NCBI RefSeq assembly: GCF_000612805.1 | Contig: NZ_HG964404.1 | Span: 397,091-461,090, forward strand | Length of the DNA: 64,000 bases | Direction of reading: 5' to 3' | Source: Bacillus ndiopicus | GTDB taxonomy: Bacteria; Bacillota; Bacilli; Bacillales_A; Planococcaceae | Part shown: in pieces, positions 25,749-33,996 of the stretch | How positions within the stretch are numbered: the stretch's first letter is position 1 | Layout: each line of letters starts with the position of its first letter | The notes under the pieces: generated by a model | What the model was told of the DNA's origin: nothing | Databases searched by the model: none | Seen by the model: only the letters and a program-made list of their open reading frames with translations | Translations under genes and position numbers: made by a program

Positions 25749-26234
25749 TTAGCATTTTGAAAGCTGTTTTTTCAAGCGCTGTAATAAGCGTTGCCGTCTT
25801 TTTTTCAACGTATCAGTTTTTAATTGCAAGCTTTCCGCAATTTCTTTGTCGCTATTTTGCTCTACATAATAACTGTGCAAAATATAACGCTCCTCTGCCG
25901 CTAGCTCTTCCCATACCACTGCTAGCTTTGACGTTTCAATCACACATGTATTTTGTTGATTATCCATATTAAATTGCAATACATCATCACTAATAAGCAT
26001 CACGCGTTGCTGCTCAACATTTTGCTTGCGCATTTCAGCAATCACTTGGTAACGCATCATAAAATATGCATATGTTTCAAAGCTCCCTTTTTTCTCATCA
26101 TATGACTGCATTGCCTCCCATAGTGCAACCATCGCTATATGGCGAAACTCATCAAAATTTTTATATACACGACAGCGATGTAGCACCTTCTGAACTAACG
26201 GTTTATACTGCTCATAGCATTGCTCAAAATCCAT
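25749..26234 (-). CDS. sigma-70 family RNA polymerase sigma factor
   Basis: 161 aa. Region 2 reads YKNFDEFRHIAMVALWEAMQ and KGSFETYAYFMMRYQVIAEM; region 4 is LAAEERYILHSYYVEQNSD and KEIAESLQLKTDTLKKRRQR. More like short SigH/competence-type factors than classical ECF factors. ATG at 26234 chosen because AAAGGA is 8 nt upstream; a TTG nine codons earlier lacks one. No anti-sigma gene adjacent. Target genes unknown. Confidence 0.85.
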   Translation of the reverse strand: MDFEQCYEQYKPLVQKVLHRCRVYKNFDEFRHIAMVALWEAMQSYDEKKGSFETYAYFMMRYQVIAEMRKQNVEQQRVMLISDDVLQFNMDNQQNTCVIETSKLAVVWEELAAEERYILHSYYVEQNSDKEIAESLQLKTDTLKKRRQRLLQRLKKQLSKC

Positions 26235-26261
26235 TTGCAAGTCCTTTTGCATTGTGCACAA

Positions 26262-26778
26262 GCGAGTTATTCCTAGGTGGCTTAAATATAGTCATTTAGC
26301 ATTAGGCAAGCAAAAAAGAAAATAGCATATTTTTATAAAAAAAATAGCAGAAAATTAATTTTTTATACACAGAAAATTACATTTATTCAAATTTCATTAT
26401 TAATCAATCTTTTTTATAATTGAATGTAAACGTAACTATTGACCTTGCTGGGGTACACCCGTGTGGCACAACGATTTGCATAGTCCTCATAATGAAATGT
26501 GAATTTATTGTAACACTGGATTGCAATTGGTAGTCTCTACATATTTAACTTCGGACAAGTACCCTATATATGTTAACAGCAAAAAAGATTGTAAGCGAAA
26601 GGTCTATTTGTACCTTCCGCCTACAATCTGTTGCTTGCTTAGATTGTAAAGCGTTAACTGATAGTAGTTTGTACCACGTTGATCTCAAGACTTGAAAAAA
26701 ATAAAAGGAATTGGCGGAAGCTAGCTGTCCGTAAAGGTTAACAATCAGCGGGGATGAACTACTAATTGCAGTTTCACT
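26262..26778. other. spacer of about 0.5 kb
   Basis: AT-rich, no supported gene. Contains one large hairpin (26586-26629). A short stretch around 26440-26560 could be worn coding sequence but no family was recognised. Confidence 0.5.
26586..26629 (-). terminator. large hairpin, minus-strand terminator
   Basis: AGATTGTAAGCGAAAGGT pairs imperfectly with ACCTTCCGCCTACAATCT. On the minus strand six T follow. Lies about 150 nt after the membrane-protein paralogue ending at 26779. Confidence 0.65.
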
Positions 26779-27348
26779 TTATTTAGCTGTGGAATCCGTG
26801 TAAGTTACAGGGATATTATATTCTTGGTATTTTGCACGCATGCCACCACGGCTCTCACGAACATGGACATTTTCCTTAAATGTCAGCACATCTCCATTGT
26901 CTAAGCCTATAATAAATGTCGAATTGCCAGGTTCCTCTTCAGGCACTTCAATTAGCTCAATTTCTTTTACATTTTCCCAGCCCACATGCTGTTTATTAGA
27001 CTCAAATAATCCCCTATATGTAAGACCGTTATCATCCATCGCTATATAACATTTTGAGCTTCCATAAAAAAGAGCAATGGCTACTAATAATAAAAGAGAG
27101 CTTGAAATAATTGAGATTTTTTTCTTTTTCCCAAAGAACAGCAATGCACAACATGCAATCAGCAGGGCAACCCCAATGCCAAATACAATATAAGCTTCCA
27201 TTGGCGTGTAATAAAACCAAGTATATCGCTCAAAATAAAATGTCATTGGAATGGCGGATGGTATAAAGAAAATAATTAATGGTGAAAAAATAAGTAAGCT
27301 TACACCTATTATTAAAAAAAGATAGCGATATGATACGCTATTATCCAT
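26779..27348 (-). CDS. membrane protein with C-terminal PH-like domain, paralogue 1
   Basis: 189 aa. Three hydrophobic segments (near 9-30, 50-70 and 75-95), then a soluble domain from residue 100: KCYIAMDDNGLTYRG, HVGWENVKEIELIEV, GNSTFIIGLDNGDVLTFKEN. The pattern of a short strand-rich fold with a W in VGWENV resembles bacterial PH-like domains. A second copy with the same layout lies upstream (27523-28080). Function unknown. Lacks a strong ribosome site but spacing and conservation between copies support it. Confidence 0.75.
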   Translation of the reverse strand: MDNSVSYRYLFLIIGVSLLIFSPLIIFFIPSAIPMTFYFERYTWFYYTPMEAYIVFGIGVALLIACCALLFFGKKKKISIISSSLLLLVAIALFYGSSKCYIAMDDNGLTYRGLFESNKQHVGWENVKEIELIEVPEEEPGNSTFIIGLDNGDVLTFKENVHVRESRGGMRAKYQEYNIPVTYTDSTAK

Positions 27349-27522
27349 GTATTGTCCCCCCTTACATTGTATATACTATCATACTATTTAATCCCAATAT
27401 ATTAAATAGTCAAAATATATAGTTTATTCAATATATATTTTAAAGTATAATGGCTTTGAATTATGCACTGGCATACAAAAGCTGCTAGAAACAGATGCTT
27501 ATCCGCCCTCCAAAGCCCTTAG

Positions 27523-28080
27523 TCAATTCGTATAAATAACAGGAATGTTATATTTATTATATTTAGCACGCATTTTGCTACGACTTTCCTGCACGAAAGG
27601 ATTTTCCTTGAAGGACAAAACTTTGCCATTATCCAACGAAACCTTATAAGTTGCATTACCACTCTTACCTGCTGGTACTTCTATTCGCTCAATTTGTGTA
27701 ACATTTTCCCAGCCTGCATATTGCTTTTGTTGCTCAAAAAGACCTCTATATGTAAAACCGTTATCATCCATTGTAATATAGCATCTAGAGCTTCCATAAA
27801 AAATAAAAATGGCTGCTAACAGTAAAATACTACTAGTGATAACAGACCATTTCCTCATTTTGCCGAAAAATAAAAAAGCACAGCACATAATTAAAACAGC
27901 GAGACCGATAGCAAATACAGTGAATGTTTCTGTTGGAACATAGTATACCCATGTATATTTTACAAAATAAAAGGTCATTGGAATCATTCTTGGTATTAGA
28001 AAAACGATTAATGGTGAAAAAATGAATAGGCATGTACCTATTACAAAAAATGCGTAACGATAAGACATATTATTTACCAT
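27523..28080 (-). CDS. membrane protein with C-terminal PH-like domain, paralogue 2
   Basis: 185 aa, aligned end to end with the 26779-27348 protein: same three membrane segments, CYITMDDNGFTYRGLFEQQK, YAGWENVTQIERIEVPAG and VSLDNGKVLSFKENPFVQES, and the same C-terminal YNKYNIPVIYT. The two genes are 174 nt apart in the same direction, so this is a tandem duplication that has since diverged. Function unknown. Confidence 0.75.
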   Translation of the reverse strand: MVNNMSYRYAFFVIGTCLFIFSPLIVFLIPRMIPMTFYFVKYTWVYYVPTETFTVFAIGLAVLIMCCAFLFFGKMRKWSVITSSILLLAAIFIFYGSSRCYITMDDNGFTYRGLFEQQKQYAGWENVTQIERIEVPAGKSGNATYKVSLDNGKVLSFKENPFVQESRSKMRAKYNKYNIPVIYTN

Positions 28081-28310
28081 CTATTGCACCCCTTGCATAA
28101 TATATGTAAACATTATATACTATTATCTTAAAATAGTTAATTATTATAAAATTCAGACTACATGATATAATTAATTACACAATAGCTAACTTTAGCTCAG
28201 ATTGAAAATTAATCTAAAACCGTTACGACACGTATAAACAGGCGTCGTACAGCCCTCTCTTCAAAATCTGTGACATCTGTCGGGGCTATCTTGAAAGGAG
28301 TTTCTATTAT

Positions 28311-29210
28311 ATGAACATACGCGCCGCGATTAATCTTACCATTTCGATGGCAATATTCGGCTCAATTGGTTTTTTCACAAAGCATACTGGCATTCCTGCG
28401 GTTGAACTCGTCTTTGTACGTTGCATTTTTGCAACATTATTTTTAGGAGGTCTATGGTTAATTGCTGGTGGCTTAAAAACGGAGCAATGGAATAAAAAGC
28501 AGCTAGCTACCACTGCATTATGTGGTGTTTTTCTCGTTTTAAACTGGGTATTTTTATTTAAGGCATTTGAGGAAATGTCAATTTCTGTAGCTATTTCTAT
28601 TTATAATTTAGCTCCTATTTTCGTGTTGTTCCTTGGTGCCATTTTACTCGCTGAAAAAATGACTTTACCTGCCATTTTAGCAACAACCGTTTGCTTTTTT
28701 GGTAGTGTATTAATTGTTGGAATCGAGCATTTCCAATCACTTGATCAGCTATTTAATTCTGGCTTTATATGGGCTTTATTGTCAGCTATTTTTTATGCCT
28801 TAACGATGTTTACAAGCAAAAATATTAGTGGGCTTTCCTCTTATGCTGTAACATTTATTCAAACCGCAGTTGGGATCGTTATGCTTATGCCTTTTTGCGA
28901 TTTTACGGTGTTTGAGGGACTGACAACAACAAACTGGTTATTTATTTTAGGGACAGGTATTGTACATACAGGCTTTGTTTACTATTTATTTTTTGATAGC
29001 ATACGTAATTTATCAACAATTATCGTTTCAGTGCTCGTATTTGTTGATCCTGTCGTAGCTATTTTACTTGATGTTATTATTTTGTCATTCAGACCAACCA
29101 CTCTACAAATTTTGGGGATTATACTTATTTTCGGTAGCATTATTTACACTGTTTTTATGCCTCAACCAGCAACAATAGAACAAAGAAAAAAAATATCCGA
29201 ATCACCATAA
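28311..29210 (+). CDS. EamA/DMT-family transporter
   Basis: 299 aa with ten hydrophobic segments in two EamA repeats. N-terminus IFGSIGFFTKHTGIPAVELV followed by FVRCIFATLFLGG, and the second repeat GFIWALLSAIFYALTMFTSK. Drug/metabolite transporter family; substrate unknown. GAAAGGAG precedes the ATG. Possible stem-loops precede it in 28215-28305. Single gene with its own terminator. Confidence 0.88.
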   Translation: MNIRAAINLTISMAIFGSIGFFTKHTGIPAVELVFVRCIFATLFLGGLWLIAGGLKTEQWNKKQLATTALCGVFLVLNWVFLFKAFEEMSISVAISIYNLAPIFVLFLGAILLAEKMTLPAILATTVCFFGSVLIVGIEHFQSLDQLFNSGFIWALLSAIFYALTMFTSKNISGLSSYAVTFIQTAVGIVMLMPFCDFTVFEGLTTTNWLFILGTGIVHTGFVYYLFFDSIRNLSTIIVSVLVFVDPVVAILLDVIILSFRPTTLQILGIILIFGSIIYTVFMPQPATIEQRKKISESP

Positions 29211-29216
29211 AACAAT

Positions 29217-29265
29217 GGGCTGATGGAAAACGCAAGTTCACACTTGCTTTTCCATCAGCCCTCGT
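29217..29265. terminator. bidirectional terminator, EamA / chemoreceptor
   Basis: GGGCTGATGGAAAA and TTTTCCATCAGCCC form a 14-bp stem extended by GCAAG/CTTGC, between converging genes. Confidence 0.92.
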
Positions 29266-29272
29266 TTTATAT

Positions 29273-30967
29273 TTAGCAATCAAATTTTTCTACAATATTT
29301 TGTAAATGTAAAGATTGATTCTTTAATTGTGCAGAAATCGAGTTCAATTCTTGCAGAACATTTACTTGCTGCTCAATTGTACTAGCCACTTCTTGCGTGT
29401 AGCTTGCAGCATCATTTGCATCAGATGCGATATGAGCTACAGATGCTGCGACCTCTTCAGCAGTTGCTGAAATATGCTCTGTAAGTGACGATACTTCGCC
29501 AATCTCTTCAGCCATCTCTTCAATCGCTGTATGAATTTTATTAAATGTGTCACCAGCAGTTTGTACAACGGCTACACCCGTAACTGCATTTTGAACACTT
29601 TCATTTATTGCTTGCGCTACATGCTCAGTATCTTGACGGATAGCAGTTGTTACTTGTACAATCGCTGCTGCTGAATACTTAGATTGCTCCGCTAAACGGC
29701 GAACTTCATCAGCTACAATGGAGAAGCCTTTTCCATGCTCACCTGCTCTTGCTGCCTCAATTGCTGCGTTCAATGCTAATAAGTTGGTTTGTTCTGTAAT
29801 TTCAGTAATTGCTGCAGTAATTTTGTCAATTTCGTTTGAGCGCTCAATTAACTGATTGATTAAGTTGCTCGTTAATGTAGTTGATTGTTGAATTGCTTGC
29901 ATTTGCTTCTCTGCTATTTCAATATTGCCGCTTCCTTCATTAGCCAATGTTTGTGTAGTCAATGCGTTTGTATGTAATGTCACAGTTGAATGAACAATTT
30001 TCTGAACAGCATCGGCTGTCTCATCCATTGCACTTGCACTTTCATTTGCGGCAGTTGCAGAATTATGAGATCCCTTTGCTAGCTTATCTGCGACTTCAGA
30101 TGTTTGCTGAACAGATGATGCTACCTCATTTGTATTTTTCGTAAGCTGCTCACTTGAGAGCGATAGCTTCGCCGTATTTTCTGTTACAGAAACGATAATA
30201 GATTTTAGCTCATTTTTCATCGTATTAAACGAATTTGCTAAATCGCGAAATTCATCCCTGGATTTTACTTTTACATCGTCATGCTGTAAATTCCCTTGTG
30301 CAATAACAGTTAAAGCAGATTGCAATTGTTTAATCGGATTTAAAAAGCTTCTGCTCATGACAATACTAATAATAACCGCTATTACAATACTTAAAACAAG
30401 AACTATTATGCTAAGTACAGATGCCGTAGTTGCTGTATTTTTAGCTTTGTTCTGTATGCTTTCTAAATTTGCTGCGTAGTAATCTGTTAAATTTGTCGCA
30501 CTTTTAATTAAGTTTTGATTTGGTGGACGCAAATTATTGACAATAATTCCTTTTGCCCGATCGTAGTTCATTGCCTTCGTCTGCGCTATTGCATCAGCCA
30601 TCGCAAGATTAAATTCCGTCATCGAATCATCTATTGCTACAAGCTCCTCACTTACAAATGAATCACTATTATTATTTTCTAGTGATTCAATTAGTTTATT
30701 CATCTGCTCACGCTGATCAATTATTTCTGGTAAGATGCTTAAATCACCAGAAATCACATATTGCCGAATAAGCATTCCTTGCGTACTCATATTGTTACGA
30801 ATATCCGCAATTGTTAATGCATTCGCTTGTTCTTCCTCAATCATACTTTGATACATCGATTGAACTCGTTGAAGCTGTGTATAGTTTATACCAGATGCAA
30901 TTACCACCATTAGGATAATGGTCGCAAAACTAATAAAAATTTTCGTGCGTATAGACACCCAATTCAC
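29273..30967 (-). CDS. methyl-accepting chemotaxis protein (4HB sensor)
   Basis: 564 aa. First membrane segment at 10-30, periplasm-side helical bundle to about 180 (4HB_MCP-like, [15 protein letters not shown]), second membrane segment 183-205, HAMP, then a long coiled-coil signalling domain with the hairpin tip [21 protein letters not shown] and [20 protein letters not shown]. Signals to the CheA/CheW complex at the cell pole. Ligand unknown. Single gene. Confidence 0.95.
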   Translation of the reverse strand: MNWVSIRTKIFISFATIILMVVIASGINYTQLQRVQSMYQSMIEEEQANALTIADIRNNMSTQGMLIRQYVISGDLSILPEIIDQREQMNKLIESLENNNSDSFVSEELVAIDDSMTEFNLAMADAIAQTKAMNYDRAKGIIVNNLRPPNQNLIKSATNLTDYYAANLESIQNKAKNTATTASVLSIIVLVLSIVIAVIISIVMSRSFLNPIKQLQSALTVIAQGNLQHDDVKVKSRDEFRDLANSFNTMKNELKSIIVSVTENTAKLSLSSEQLTKNTNEVASSVQQTSEVADKLAKGSHNSATAANESASAMDETADAVQKIVHSTVTLHTNALTTQTLANEGSGNIEIAEKQMQAIQQSTTLTSNLINQLIERSNEIDKITAAITEITEQTNLLALNAAIEAARAGEHGKGFSIVADEVRRLAEQSKYSAAAIVQVTTAIRQDTEHVAQAINESVQNAVTGVAVVQTAGDTFNKIHTAIEEMAEEIGEVSSLTEHISATAEEVAASVAHIASDANDAASYTQEVASTIEQQVNVLQELNSISAQLKNQSLHLQNIVEKFDC

Positions 30968-31094
30968 CTTCTCATTATTACAAATATGAGTATTATTATA
31001 TATGAAATAATTCCTGATAACATCTTTTTATCAAAAATTGTAAAATTATGATTTTTCAGATATTAATTTAATCACAAGTCCTAAAAGTCTAGAC

Positions 31095-31132
31095 ACAAAA
31101 GGAGTGTGAGGCTTCTCTCACACTCCTTTTGT
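31095..31132. terminator. terminator of arsR-family gene
   Basis: ACAAAAGGAGTGTGAG and CTCACACTCCTTTTGT, a perfect 16-bp stem with a 6-nt loop; T-rich on the minus-strand side. Confidence 0.85.
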
Positions 31133-31185
31133 CATCTTTGAATAAAAAACTAATGCTTATCACTTTATATTGGCTAATATTTTTC

Positions 31186-31524
31186 TCATTTTGTTTTAAC
31201 AGTCTTTTCAATAATTGTCGTCACATGATTGAGCAGTTTCTTCAATTTATCAATCTCTGTAGTCGAATGTGATAGGAAATAATAATTTTTTGTTCCTTCA
31301 CTGCGCATATCAATTAAGCCAACTTGTTTTAAAATTTTTAAGTGGTGTGATACTGCTGGTCTAGAAAGCTGTGTTGCATCCGTTAAATCAATAACGCGTA
31401 ATCCTTTACAGTTATCAGCCTGTAAAAGTGTAATAATAATGGATTGTCGCTTTTCATCACCAAGCGCGATCAGAAAATCACTAACCTCGTCAAAATCCTT
31501 TTTTAATTGCTGTAAACTATCCAT
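31186..31524 (-). CDS. ArsR-family transcriptional regulator
   Basis: 112 aa. Winged helix with FLIALGDEKRQSIIITLLQA, GLRVIDLTDATQLSRPAVSH and HLKILKQVGLIDMRSEGTKN. No metal-binding cysteine pair (ELCVCDL-type) is seen, so it probably senses something other than metals. ATG at 31524 follows AGGTG. Divergent from the oxidoreductase gene; each promoter carries the same TTAATGGTTT sequence, suggesting it represses both. Confidence 0.9.
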   Translation of the reverse strand: MDSLQQLKKDFDEVSDFLIALGDEKRQSIIITLLQADNCKGLRVIDLTDATQLSRPAVSHHLKILKQVGLIDMRSEGTKNYYFLSHSTTEIDKLKKLLNHVTTIIEKTVKTK

Positions 31525-31550
31525 AACACACCTCAAACGTTCATTATTTC

Positions 31551-31584
31551 AAACCATTAAACCACCCTACTTTATGATTGTCAA
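31551..31584 (-). promoter_or_regulatory. promoter and operator-like site of arsR gene
   Basis: Minus-strand TTGACA (31579-31584), 17-nt spacer, TTTAAT (31556-31561). TTAATGGTTT (31551-31560) overlaps the -10 box. Confidence 0.6.
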
Positions 31585-31662
31585 TCATTTATCCCGCATC
31601 AACGGACAATAGATTTCTCCCTCCTGTTTATTGAAGTTTCATTTTATGTCGGTGTTATTTAG

Positions 31663-31706
31663 TTGACATTTTTATTATTGTGTCATAATAATATGATTAA
31701 TGGTTT
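31663..31706 (+). promoter_or_regulatory. promoter and operator-like site of oxidoreductase gene
   Basis: TTGACA (31663-31668), 17-nt spacer, TAATAA (31686-31691), then TTAATGGTTT (31697-31706) at the expected transcription start, the same 10-mer as in the divergent arsR promoter. Confidence 0.65.
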
Positions 31707-31737
31707 AAACAAACGAACGAATGGTAGGGATTTTAAA

Positions 31738-32748
31738 ATGGAAAAATATATGAATGCAGCAACAATTAATCGTTATGGTCAAAAACAGCTTGAACTAACA
31801 AAAGTCGAAATACCTGAGGTCTCTTCCGATGATGTATTAGTGGAAATTCATGCAGCAAGCATTAATCCGATTGATTTTAAAATTAGAGATGGTAAATTAA
31901 AAATGCTTCTAACTTATAAAATGCCATTAATTTTGGGCAATGATTTTTCTGGTGTTGTAGTTCAAGTAGGAAAATGCGTGACGGATTTTAAAGTGGGTGA
32001 TGAAGTATATGGGCGACCAAGAAAATCAAGAATTGGAACATTTGCAGAGTATATCGCTGTTCATAAGGACGATATTGCGATGAAACCTAAAAATTTAAGC
32101 TTTGAGGAAGCTGCGGCTGTACCATTAGTTGGCTTGACTACTTATCAAGCCTTCCATGATGTGATGCAGCTAAAGCTAAATAACAAAATCCTTATTCAGG
32201 CTGGTTCAGGTGGGGTTGGAACCTTTGCTATCCAACTAGCAAAGCATATGGGCGCGTATGTTGCAACTACAACAAGTGCTAAAAATGAAGCATTAGTTAA
32301 AGAGTTAGGCGCAGATCTAGTCATTGACTATCGAACAGAAGAGTTTGATGAAAAGCTGACGAATTATGATTATGTCTATGATACTTTAGGTGGCGAATCA
32401 CTCAAAAAATCGTTTAAAATTCTGAAGCCTGGCGGAAAAATCGTTTCTCTCTCAGGCATACCAAATCACCGTTTTGCTCAAGAGTATGGGTTAAACTTTT
32501 GGAAATCTTCCCTTTTAAAATTAGCAACAAGAAAATTAACTGCGCTAGAAAAGCAGTATAAGGTCCAATACAATTTTTTATTTATGAAGCCTAGCGGTGC
32601 ACAGCTTGCTACTATTAGAGAATTGATTGAAGCACAAAAAATCAAACCAATTATTGATCGTGTCATATTGTTTGAGGATATTCAGCAAGCCTTCGACTAT
32701 TCTGAATCAGGCAGAGCAAAAGGAAAAGTGATTGTTAAAATAAAATAA
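31738..32748 (+). CDS. NADP-dependent zinc-type/quinone alcohol dehydrogenase-like oxidoreductase
   Basis: 336 aa medium-chain dehydrogenase/reductase. GroES-like N-domain (ASINPIDFKIRDGKLK, LGNDFSGVVVQVG), NADP-binding loop ILIQAGSGGVGTFAIQLAKH near residue 148, and C-terminal KPIIDRVILFEDIQQAF with GRAKGKVIVK. No zinc-ligand set, so it is a quinone-oxidoreductase-type enzyme. ATG at 31738 chosen for TAGGG upstream and alignment; a longer frame opening at 31663 would start inside the promoter. Confidence 0.9.
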   Translation: MEKYMNAATINRYGQKQLELTKVEIPEVSSDDVLVEIHAASINPIDFKIRDGKLKMLLTYKMPLILGNDFSGVVVQVGKCVTDFKVGDEVYGRPRKSRIGTFAEYIAVHKDDIAMKPKNLSFEEAAAVPLVGLTTYQAFHDVMQLKLNNKILIQAGSGGVGTFAIQLAKHMGAYVATTTSAKNEALVKELGADLVIDYRTEEFDEKLTNYDYVYDTLGGESLKKSFKILKPGGKIVSLSGIPNHRFAQEYGLNFWKSSLLKLATRKLTALEKQYKVQYNFLFMKPSGAQLATIRELIEAQKIKPIIDRVILFEDIQQAFDYSESGRAKGKVIVKIK

Positions 32749-32803
32749 TTTGGATACATCAAATTTCATCTTACAAAGAGAGCATAGCTTTTTAACAAAA
32801 AAT

Positions 32804-32846
32804 AAGGACTGATTGAAAATGTATGACCTTTTCAATCAGTCCCTTT
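32804..32846. terminator. bidirectional terminator, oxidoreductase / CvfC-like gene
   Basis: AAGGACTGATTGAAAA and TTTTCAATCAGTCCCTT form the stem between converging genes. Confidence 0.85.
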
Positions 32847-32856
32847 ATAAGTATGC

Positions 32857-33984
32857 TTAATCCCCTGAACGAACCTCTGTCATTTGCTTCCAAACAGAGC
32901 CTTTTGCTTCTTCTCCCTGCTCAATGCGGGCAATCGCCATTTTTACTTGTAGCTTTACTTCAAACTCTGGGTCTTGTGCAGCTTGATGTAGCGCTTGTAA
33001 CGCGTTTTCAGTCCCTGTTTCATATAAAAACATCGCAGCACGCCAGCGCACTAGTTTGTTTTTATCCTGTAGCGCTCCAATCATCGCCTCTTCAAAGGCT
33101 ACTAAGCCCAAATCACTCATGCAATCTCCCGCTGTACGGCGCACCGCTGCACTTTTATCTTGTAAAGCTTGCTCAAGTGCAGGGACAACAGCTTCATCCT
33201 CAATCATGCCAAGATAAACTGTTGCTAAGCGTCGGATGGCCATTTGATCATCTTTTAAAGCATAGCTTAACATTTCGATATCTTCTACATTTGGGTCTGG
33301 CATTTGGTCAAGTAATTGGAAACGTTGCTGCCAATCCTCCGTTTGCTGCAATTGTACTAAAGTTACCTTCTCACGAGGAGCTGGCGTATAGTTCGCTTTA
33401 TCGTTTGCAGCCTCGACAATTTCATTAATGCGCTCCGTAGGATATGTAGCCCAGACTTCCTGAAGCACATTTTCTACGACCTCTTGTTTATCACCGTAGC
33501 GTACACCATAATCTACCCATTTGCGTAGGAAAATATAGTTTTCATCGCTACCTTTTGTTTGCATAGCCTGAAACGCTTCTGCGTAAGCTTCTCCTGTAGC
33601 GAGGCGAACTTCACCTTCACTATCAAAGGCTTTTACTTGCAATGGCAGTCCTTTAAACATTTGCACATGCACATAGACTTCTCCGAAATGATCGACAGCT
33701 TGATTTTCTACAGCATTCGTCGTGTCATTTTCTCCTAACGCGTTACGAATGCTAGATAAAATATTTTCCCATGCAAATTTAGCATTGCGCTCTACTGCTA
33801 AAAAATCTGCCACATGGTAAATGCCCTTCACACCTTCAACAGTAAAAATAGCTTGAATAAAGGATGGCGCATCTGCAATATTGTCCTTCGTATAGTTAAA
33901 GCTTTTGCCAAATGGCAGTTCCTGATCAATAACAATTTTCATTGAATTCGGACTTGGTGTTGGCTCAATTGTAAGTATTTTCAT
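32857..33984 (-). CDS. conserved virulence factor C-like protein (NFU-N plus HEAT repeats)
   Basis: 375 aa, soluble. Residues 1-85 match the NfuA/NFU N-terminal scaffold domain (IEPTPSPNSMKIVIDQELPF, SFIQAIFTVEGVKGIYHV). Residues 210-360 hold HEAT-like repeats (LKDDQMAIRRLATVYLGMIE, LQDKSAAVRRTAGDCMSDLG, LQDKNKLVRWRAAMFLYETG). Same layout as Staphylococcus CvfC, a factor affecting virulence whose biochemistry is unclear. Lies 12 nt after the ABC-F gene, likely one operon. Confidence 0.8.
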   Translation of the reverse strand: MKILTIEPTPSPNSMKIVIDQELPFGKSFNYTKDNIADAPSFIQAIFTVEGVKGIYHVADFLAVERNAKFAWENILSSIRNALGENDTTNAVENQAVDHFGEVYVHVQMFKGLPLQVKAFDSEGEVRLATGEAYAEAFQAMQTKGSDENYIFLRKWVDYGVRYGDKQEVVENVLQEVWATYPTERINEIVEAANDKANYTPAPREKVTLVQLQQTEDWQQRFQLLDQMPDPNVEDIEMLSYALKDDQMAIRRLATVYLGMIEDEAVVPALEQALQDKSAAVRRTAGDCMSDLGLVAFEEAMIGALQDKNKLVRWRAAMFLYETGTENALQALHQAAQDPEFEVKLQVKMAIARIEQGEEAKGSVWKQMTEVRSGD

Positions 33985-33996
33985 CTTTCACTTCTC

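Noticed and set aside
32823..33428. 201-codon plus-strand frame opposite the CvfC-like gene
   Set aside because: Leucine/glutamine-rich shadow of HEAT-repeat codons; starts inside the terminator.
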